Positions 6,058 through 10,384 of a stretch of 10,384 nt of DNA are shown piece after piece. The position numbers and the translations under genes are program-made. Origin of the DNA: MGML01 sp964493985 (GTDB taxonomy: Bacteria > Chloroflexota > Dehalococcoidia > Dehalococcoidales > UBA2162). How positions within the stretch are numbered: position 1 is the first letter of the stretch; each line of letters starts with the position of its first letter. Under the pieces are notes generated by a model, which saw only the letters and a program-made list of their open reading frames with translations, was not told where the DNA came from and made no database searches. The stretch is from positions 1 through 10,384 of the forward strand of contig CAZBQL010000102.1 of NCBI GenBank assembly GCA_964493985.1. Reading direction: 5' to 3'.

Positions 6058-7914
6058 CTAATAGCCCATAGACTTCTTGAATCCCTCATTAATCCATACG
6101 TATTTTGTCCACTCATTCATATTATGATATCCTACCATGTCTTCGCCGTGATAATTTTTTAACCAAGGCCACCAGAAAGTGATTCTATATCCAACTGTGA
6201 CACCAGGGATGTACCATGCTTGATCAAGGACGTATTTCATTAATTCTTTGTGGACATTCATAGCTTCGAGCTGTTTTCCCAATAAAATAAGTTCTCTCAT
6301 CTGAGATTTTGCTTCTTCAACCTTAGAGTCATAACCAACAAAACTAGCATTTGAGAATCCTTCTCCGGAGAAGTTTGTACAATCGTAAAAAGTACCAGCA
6401 CCAGCCTGCATCGGAGTCATCATTTGTTCATATGCCCTGCTGATACTCACGTTCCTCATTGTACCTCCCTCTAAAACTTTGATATCCAGATCGATGCCAA
6501 TATCACTCCACATTTCTTTAAGAATAGAATAATAATCTGAACTATCGCTTGAACAGAGTACTTCTGTTTTAAAACCTTCTGGATAACCAGCTTCGATAAG
6601 AAGCGATTTTGCTTTCTCCGGGTTATAACTATATAGTTCTTGGACTGATTCCGGAGCTTCATCAAGAGGGAGATATAATGGGGCATAATCCTTGGAATAT
6701 CCAATTGGCCAGTTAGGTATAATAGCTAGGTCGTTACAGATTTCTTTATTAATCAAATCGTAATCAATTGCCATCATCATTGCTCGGCGAACCTGTAGAT
6801 CATGGAATGGCAAATCTGGATTATCGAGCCTTATAGCTGTAGCACCGCCTGCTGCTCCATGCGGTGACATATTGTATTCCATGTCTGGACATTGCTTTTC
6901 TAAAATTTCAGCATCTTCCCAGGAGACACCTCCATAATGTGTATCGATTGCACCAGTCCTAAGAGCAGACATCCGGGTGGATGCATCAGTCATGATAAGA
7001 AACTTTACCCCACCTAAGTAAGGTAGTTGATTACCTTTGCCGATGCCGACCGGGTCTTTGGCCCAGTAGTTTGGATTTTTAACGACTGTTACTGAACTCG
7101 ATGTAACGTAATCAGTCACCATGAATGGTCCGGTGCCAACTGAATTTTTCCACTCAACCATGGCATTATCACCATAAGTCTCCAGAACCTCGTGCGGTAT
7201 AATCCGGGCAAATTCAGGAAAACGAGTCAAAGCTGCAGGGACACCAGCTGGCGGGACTTTAATAACTAATGTGTATTTGTCTGTGGCGGTTATTTCTGCT
7301 TCAGGTAGGTATTCGATATTGTGAAGATAAGAATTAGGATGACTTATGTATAAGTTTAGACTATATGCCACATCATCGGCAGTTAATTCTCGACCACCAA
7401 CAAGGCGACTCGCTTCGCTTTCTGGGTTAAGTGCCCAGTGGATTCCCGGGCGTATGTGATAGGTCATAATCCCTTCTGCTATTTGGGAGTAATCCCAGCT
7501 CTCTGCAATACAACCAGTTCTGTTAGACCAGATATCAGCCATCTCAACTCTCCAATCGGTCTCCCCAGTACCGGCTGGTCCCTTTGCCCAGTCTCCTGTA
7601 ACAAGCTCTTCATTGGTCAACTTAAATATATCAGCAAATGCTTCCCAGCCATAAACGTTATCCCAAGCTGAAACGTCCCGCGGCCAGCCAAGTGAGAGCA
7701 TGCCACCATATATTGGTATATCCAAGGAGGGCGTTTCCTCTTTTTCCTTGTCCTCTACCTCGCTTACTCCTGTTTCTGTTTCTGTGATTACTACTTCATC
7801 TTGTCCCTTATCTTCTTCAATCTTACCACTTTCTTCTGTTGGACTACATGAAGCTATAAGTAGTGATATTGCCATAAGCGAACTCACTAACAACCAGATT
7901 ACTTTTCTATACAT
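6058..7914 (-). CDS. Family 5 extracellular solute-binding lipoprotein (ABC peptide-type)
   Basis: 618 residues from the ATG at 7914. A longer TTG start at 7935 is possible, but only the ATG gives a clean signal peptide and lies eight bases from AAGAGGAG. The N-terminus has MYRK, a hydrophobic core and the lipobox IASC, so the mature protein is lipid-anchored at Cys24, followed by an acidic Glu/Asp/Lys-rich linker. Family-5 (SBP_bac_5) features include VAYSLNLY, the NSVGTGPFMVTDY block, VKNPNYW, and a C-terminal lobe with QVRRAMMMAIDYDLIN. The family delivers peptides, nickel, opines or sugars to ABC importers, or serves as a sensor. No permease or ATPase gene is present in this operon, so it is an orphan or uses a distant transporter. 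First gene of the operon; the leader upstream is long. Ligand unknown. Confidence 0.9.
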   Translation of the reverse strand: MYRKVIWLLVSSLMAISLLIASCSPTEESGKIEEDKGQDEVVITETETGVSEVEDKEKEETPSLDIPIYGGMLSLGWPRDVSAWDNVYGWEAFADIFKLTNEELVTGDWAKGPAGTGETDWRVEMADIWSNRTGCIAESWDYSQIAEGIMTYHIRPGIHWALNPESEASRLVGGRELTADDVAYSLNLYISHPNSYLHNIEYLPEAEITATDKYTLVIKVPPAGVPAALTRFPEFARIIPHEVLETYGDNAMVEWKNSVGTGPFMVTDYVTSSSVTVVKNPNYWAKDPVGIGKGNQLPYLGGVKFLIMTDASTRMSALRTGAIDTHYGGVSWEDAEILEKQCPDMEYNMSPHGAAGGATAIRLDNPDLPFHDLQVRRAMMMAIDYDLINKEICNDLAIIPNWPIGYSKDYAPLYLPLDEAPESVQELYSYNPEKAKSLLIEAGYPEGFKTEVLCSSDSSDYYSILKEMWSDIGIDLDIKVLEGGTMRNVSISRAYEQMMTPMQAGAGTFYDCTNFSGEGFSNASFVGYDSKVEEAKSQMRELILLGKQLEAMNVHKELMKYVLDQAWYIPGVTVGYRITFWWPWLKNYHGEDMVGYHNMNEWTKYVWINEGFKKSMGY

Positions 7915-7922
7915 GATTAATT

Positions 7923-7930
7923 CTCCTCTT
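7923..7930 (-). promoter_or_regulatory. Ribosome binding site fixing the lipoprotein start
   Basis: AAGAGGAG on the - strand with an eight-base spacer to the ATG at 7914. The upstream in-frame TTG at 7935 would leave this site inside the coding region and put basic and acidic residues (RRGE) before the signal peptide, so ATG is preferred. Confidence 0.75.
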
Positions 7931-7963
7931 CTCAATATTTTTAAGGATTAGTCTCGCATAGAA

Positions 7964-8014
7964 TCAAGTGAATAGGCAAAACATCCTTTTCTCATACAAG
8001 ATCTTCAATATCAT
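7964..8014 (-). CDS. Possible 16-residue leader peptide
   Basis: In the long 5' leader of the lipoprotein operon, an unusually strong Shine-Dalgarno (AAGGAAGGAGGTG, 8025-8037) precedes an ATG at 8014 that opens MILKILYEKRMFCLFT and stops at 7964-7966. The spacer from AAGGAGG to ATG is 12 bases, longer than ideal, and the peptide has no run of a single regulatory amino acid. It may be a real leader, a relic of a deleted gene, or a ribosome standby site. Weakly supported; included because no other use of this ribosome site is visible. Confidence 0.2.
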   Translation of the reverse strand: MILKILYEKRMFCLFT

Positions 8015-8182
8015 ATCCTAAGCACACCTCCTTCCTTGTCTCGTTTTCTAAAACAAGTAATACGCATGTACCATCATTTCTTTAACAAACTTCATAAGGT
8101 AATTATTTATCCTTAACATTTACCCTGTATGTAGCTAAATTTGACAAATTAACAATTGGCTTTCATAGCTGAAATTAGGTTC

Positions 8183-8211
8183 TTGTTTTTTAATATTAAT
8201 TAATATATAGT
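8183..8211 (+). promoter_or_regulatory. Candidate promoter for the HTH/Fe-S gene
   Basis: TTGTTT (8183-8188), a 17-base spacer and TATAGT (8206-8211) give a sigma70-like promoter with an expected start near 8218, just before the palindrome at 8221. The -10 is good and the -35 weak. A perfect TATAAT at 8369-8374 closer to the gene lacks a clear -35 and is an alternative. Confidence 0.4.
8193..8206. promoter_or_regulatory. 14-bp perfect AT palindrome
   Basis: ATATTAATTAATAT reads the same on both strands. It lies in the spacer of the rightward promoter candidate. It may be a second binding site, or simply follow from very AT-rich sequence. Confidence 0.25.
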
Positions 8212-8220
8212 ATAGGAAAA

Positions 8221-8252
8221 CTTATAAGAATTCTTATAAGAAAACTTATGCG
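8221..8252. promoter_or_regulatory. Operator candidate: 20-bp perfect palindrome plus a third half-like unit at 12-bp spacing
   Basis: CTTATAAG-AATT-CTTATAAG (8221-8240) is a perfect 20-bp palindrome made of two 8-bp palindromes. After AAAA, a degenerate third unit CTTATGCG follows at 8245-8252, so units begin every 12 bases (8221, 8233, 8245), each followed by AATT or AAAA. The array lies between the expected start points of the rightward (about 8218) and leftward (about 8248) promoters, an arrangement that would let one bound protein control both. The size and symmetry fit a MarR-family dimer site. The MarR gene at 9729 is the nearest candidate, but binding is inferred. Confidence 0.6.
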
Positions 8253-8254
8253 AA

Positions 8255-8283
8255 AATTTAACACATCGTATTGTACATGTCAA
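8255..8283 (-). promoter_or_regulatory. Candidate promoter for the lipoprotein/flavoprotein operon
   Basis: On the - strand, a perfect TTGACA (8283-8278), a 17-base spacer and TAAATT (8260-8255) form a good sigma70-like promoter with an expected start near 8248. The transcript would have a leader of about 334 bases before the lipoprotein ATG and would cross the palindrome array. Confidence 0.5.
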
Positions 8284-8397
8284 TAGCAAATTATGTTATT
8301 TTATAAAGATTTATTCAGAGCTGCCTGCGTAGATTTCAGCTAGGATACTTTCAGAAAATTAACATTATTATAATAAAAAGGATAAATAGAAATAGAG

Positions 8398-8419
8398 TTT
8401 ACCAAACAGCAATGGTAAA
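8398..8419 (+). other. Small inverted repeat in the 5' region of the HTH/Fe-S gene
   Basis: TTTACC (8398-8403) and GGTAAA (8414-8419) flank ten bases. This is a short hairpin or protein site 34 bases before the ATG. Weak on its own. Confidence 0.25.
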
Positions 8420-8453
8420 GTATTTAATATAATTACTGCTCAGGGAGGTTATT

Positions 8454-9569
8454 ATGGAATCCGAAGATCAAATTTATCGAAAATTACAGCAGCACTTAGA
8501 TGAATCTCCCGCAGGTTTTGCGGCGGCTGAATCAGGAGCAGACATACGTTTGTTGAAACACTTACTTACTCCTGACGAAGCTAAGATCGCTATACTGCTT
8601 TCAAACGTTGAAAAGGAGCCTGTTGAGACTATTTTCAAACGTTTACAAGAAAGTGGAATGCGAATTTCTATTGAAGAACTGCGGAAAACACTTGATGAAA
8701 TGGTACGTAAAGGTACCGTACTGGTTTATAGTGAAGGTTTTAATGAAAGACGATATATGAACGTTGGAGTTTCAGCCGGAGGAATGATTGACTTTCAGGT
8801 CAACCGGATAACGCAAGATTTAGTTGATGTCATAGATAAATATCACGAAGAAAGCTTTACCAGGAGGACTGACGAAAGTGGTCAACAGCGAATTCCTGGA
8901 CTTCGTACTATCCCGGTTGAAAAGAGTATTCCGCATCCGGAAAAGTTACGATTTAGTTCCTATGATGATGTAAGAAAACTTGTCGAACAGTCTCCCGGGC
9001 CTTTTTCAGTGACCAATTGCATATGCCGCCAGATGAAAGATATGCGAGGACAACCATGTAAATATTCAGATATCCGCGAGACTTGTCTACAGATTGGTCC
9101 TGACCATGCCCGCCAATATGTTGAAATGGGTATTTCACGGTTCATTACAAAGGAGGAGGTTTATGAAGTGCTAAACAGGGCCCAAGAAGCTGGATTTATT
9201 CTCCAGCCAGAAAATTCCCAAACGCCAGAAAATATCTGTTGTTGTTGCGGTGATTGTTGTGGGCCCCTTACTGCAGCAAAAAAATCCCCCCGTCCAGTAG
9301 AAATGTATGTGACAAATTTCTATTCTAAAGTGGATCCAAAACTCTGTAATGGATGTGAGAATTGTGTCATGCGTTGCCAAATGGAAGCCATGATTATGGT
9401 TGATGGTACAGCGACTGCTGATATCAACCGATGTATTGGCTGTGGTAATTGTGTTGTAATCTGTGAAACCGGAGCAATCCAGTTGATGAAAAAGGAAGAA
9501 GAATCACTACCGCCTGCGAATAAAGATGAATATCTAAAATTGGTAGCTCAGAGAAGGTATAATGGGTAA
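8454..9569 (+). CDS. HTH-like, cysteine-rich 2x[4Fe-4S] protein
   Basis: 371 residues; GGGAGG lies six bases before ATG. Residues about 15-105 (SPAGFAAAESGADIRLLKHL, LTPDEAKIAILLSNVEKEP) resemble a winged-helix domain typical of a family of Fe-S proteins in anaerobic sulfate reducers and related bacteria. The middle has CIC (189, 191), C202 and C211 in a pattern like CxCR...GxxC...ETC. A cysteine cluster CCCCGDCC spans 262-269. The C-terminal ferredoxin domain has C298, C301, C304, C308 and C327, C330, C333, C337. It is soluble, with no signal peptide. The family's function is not established as far as I know. A redox-sensing regulator or an electron-transfer subunit are both possible. Its position opposite the redox operon, across a shared control region, makes a linked role likely. 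Family call moderately sure; regulation inferred. Confidence 0.8.
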   Translation: MESEDQIYRKLQQHLDESPAGFAAAESGADIRLLKHLLTPDEAKIAILLSNVEKEPVETIFKRLQESGMRISIEELRKTLDEMVRKGTVLVYSEGFNERRYMNVGVSAGGMIDFQVNRITQDLVDVIDKYHEESFTRRTDESGQQRIPGLRTIPVEKSIPHPEKLRFSSYDDVRKLVEQSPGPFSVTNCICRQMKDMRGQPCKYSDIRETCLQIGPDHARQYVEMGISRFITKEEVYEVLNRAQEAGFILQPENSQTPENICCCCGDCCGPLTAAKKSPRPVEMYVTNFYSKVDPKLCNGCENCVMRCQMEAMIMVDGTATADINRCIGCGNCVVICETGAIQLMKKEEESLPPANKDEYLKLVAQRRYNG

Positions 9570-9672
9570 AAATGACATACGAACTATTTATGACAATTAG
9601 GTGACTGTATGAATCTCGGGATAGATATCATAATCATTCCCAGTTGAGGTAGTATTTCGTGGCGTTGACTAG

Positions 9673-9684
9673 TTTGATATCAAA
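9673..9684. promoter_or_regulatory. 12-bp palindrome overlapping the MarR promoter candidate
   Basis: TTTGATATCAAA is a perfect palindrome 44 bases before the MarR start. It overlaps a -35-like TTGATA and could serve autoregulation. It does not share sequence with the CTTATAAG array, so one protein may not bind both. Confidence 0.35.
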
Positions 9685-9700
9685 ATTACCCATGTATATT
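9674..9700 (+). promoter_or_regulatory. Candidate promoter of the MarR gene
   Basis: TTGATA (9674-9679) and TATATT (9695-9700) with a 15-base spacer, shorter than optimal. TTGACT at 9665-9670 is too far from the -10 to pair with it. Confidence 0.3.
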
Positions 9701-9728
9701 AAAAAATGTGTATAGAGAGTGGAGAAAG

Positions 9729-10217
9729 ATGATAGATACAAAAGCTATTGATTTCGCTTTGTGGCAGTTGATTATAAACACTAGCCATATAATGAAGAGA
9801 GCTCGCCAGCAAGAGCTTAACCAACTTGGCATCACGGTTCGTACATCGGCGGTATTAAGTACAATAATCAGATTGGGTGACGAAGCAACATTATCAAATA
9901 TTGCTGGCCAATTAGTTATGGAAGTACACAGTATGTCGGCGCAACTTAGCAGGATGGAAAAGGACGGACTCATCGTAAAAACAAAAAATCCTAAGAAGAA
10001 GAATTTACTTAGTATTCAGATTACAGAAAAAGGTTATGAGATATATCAAAAAGGATTAGACAGACAATCAATTCACTCTGTAATGTCAGTATTAACTGAT
10101 GAACAGCGAAAACACTTGTGGGAAATCATAACTAGTCTCAGACAACAATCAATGACGGAATTAGGTAAAGGAGACGTATTATATCCTCCTACCGAACTTG
10201 CAGATTTTCACTCGTAA
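9729..10217 (+). CDS. MarR-family transcriptional regulator
   Basis: 162 residues from the ATG at 9729, chosen because GGAG lies just before it (9721-9724, a short spacer). A GTG at 9708 would add seven residues without a ribosome site. The fold is clear: N-terminal dimer helix (IDFALWQLIINTSHIMKRAR), a winged helix with TLSNIAGQLVMEVHSMSAQL as recognition region, then SRMEKDGLI and the wing KTKNPKKKNLLSIQITEKGY, then the C-terminal dimer helix (LTDEQRKHLWEIITSLRQQS). MarR proteins bind palindromes as dimers and usually release on binding small phenolic or other organic ligands, or on thiol oxidation. There is no cysteine here, so a ligand rather than thiol switch is expected. It lies 159 bases after the Fe-S gene and probably has its own promoter. 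Confidence 0.88.
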   Translation: MIDTKAIDFALWQLIINTSHIMKRARQQELNQLGITVRTSAVLSTIIRLGDEATLSNIAGQLVMEVHSMSAQLSRMEKDGLIVKTKNPKKKNLLSIQITEKGYEIYQKGLDRQSIHSVMSVLTDEQRKHLWEIITSLRQQSMTELGKGDVLYPPTELADFHS

Positions 10218-10384
10218 TAAAAACAATCCCTATTTCTCAGAGCTGCTTGTTTAAATTACAGAGACGATGAAAACGTGCAAACATTCACCTCAGATTAATA
10301 GACTCCTGAGTGATGTAGGTGAGTTGTGATTTTTATATTTTAGGAGACGATGAATATGAATTAGGTCAATCATATCTTCTCAGG
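10218..10384 (+). other. Non-coding tail after the MarR gene
   Basis: No gene is visible. TCACCT (10285-10290) with AGGTGA (10317-10322), or CTCAG (10289-10293) with CTGAG (10306-10310), could form a modest hairpin. GAGACGATGAA occurs twice (10261-10271 and 10344-10354); the second copy reads AGGAGACGATG followed after three codons by TAG. The next gene must start beyond the window. Confidence 0.35.

Noticed and set aside
7915..7935. Seven-residue N-terminal extension of the lipoprotein from TTG
   Set aside because: It overlaps the ribosome binding site and spoils the signal peptide; the ATG at 7914 is ideal.
1..10384. CRISPR array, tRNA or rRNA genes, intact insertion sequence
   Set aside because: No regularly spaced direct repeats, no tRNA- or rRNA-like conserved segments, and no transposase-like reading frame were seen on either strand.

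Overview
The window looks like a chromosomal accessory or catabolic region of an anaerobic bacterium. The evidence is moderate GC content, strong AAAGGAGG-type ribosome binding sites, low-potential Fe-S proteins and flavoproteins, and a Gram-positive-style lipoprotein. The gene types (a UGSC-associated family protein, AprA/FrdA-like flavoprotein plus small ferredoxin pairs, an HTH/4Fe-4S protein) fit uncultured Dehalococcoidia/Chloroflexota or Desulfobacterota. That assignment is inference from family habits, because no taxonomic marker is present.

Layout. (1) Positions 3-941, + strand: the 3' part of a UGSC-associated family gene that enters from the left edge. (2) Positions 942-1779: no intact gene, but the stretch is not empty. 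It holds a collinear string of protein-like fragments with stops and frameshifts (a decayed gene of unknown family, 1014-1507), a strong hairpin (1566-1598), and a 130-bp element bounded by 17-bp inverted repeats with further internal pairing (1611-1740). (3) Positions 1780-7914, - strand: an apparent operon. Read in its own direction it encodes a family-5 solute-binding lipoprotein, flavoprotein A, ferredoxin A, flavoprotein B and ferredoxin B. The flavoprotein-ferredoxin pair is a tandem duplication. A 15-bp perfect inverted repeat sits between the lipoprotein gene and the redox genes. (4) Positions 7915-8453: the divergent control region. A 20-bp perfect palindrome lies between two face-to-face promoter candidates, and a long leader with a strong unassigned Shine-Dalgarno follows on the - strand. 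(5) Positions 8454-9569, + strand: an HTH-like, cysteine-rich protein with two [4Fe-4S] sites. (6) Positions 9729-10217, + strand: a MarR-family regulator, followed by a short non-coding tail.

How the parts may work together (inference). The lipoprotein would capture an extracellular peptide-like or other organic solute. No permease or ATPase is encoded here, so transport would need partners elsewhere. Each flavoprotein would exchange electrons with its own dicluster ferredoxin to oxidise or reduce an organic substrate in the cytoplasm. Both flavoproteins lack the HPT motif of fumarate reductases. They also differ at the arginine position that is catalytic in SdhA/FrdA, which suggests separate substrates or roles. 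The MarR protein, and possibly the Fe-S protein, are the obvious candidates to read the palindrome array in the divergent region.
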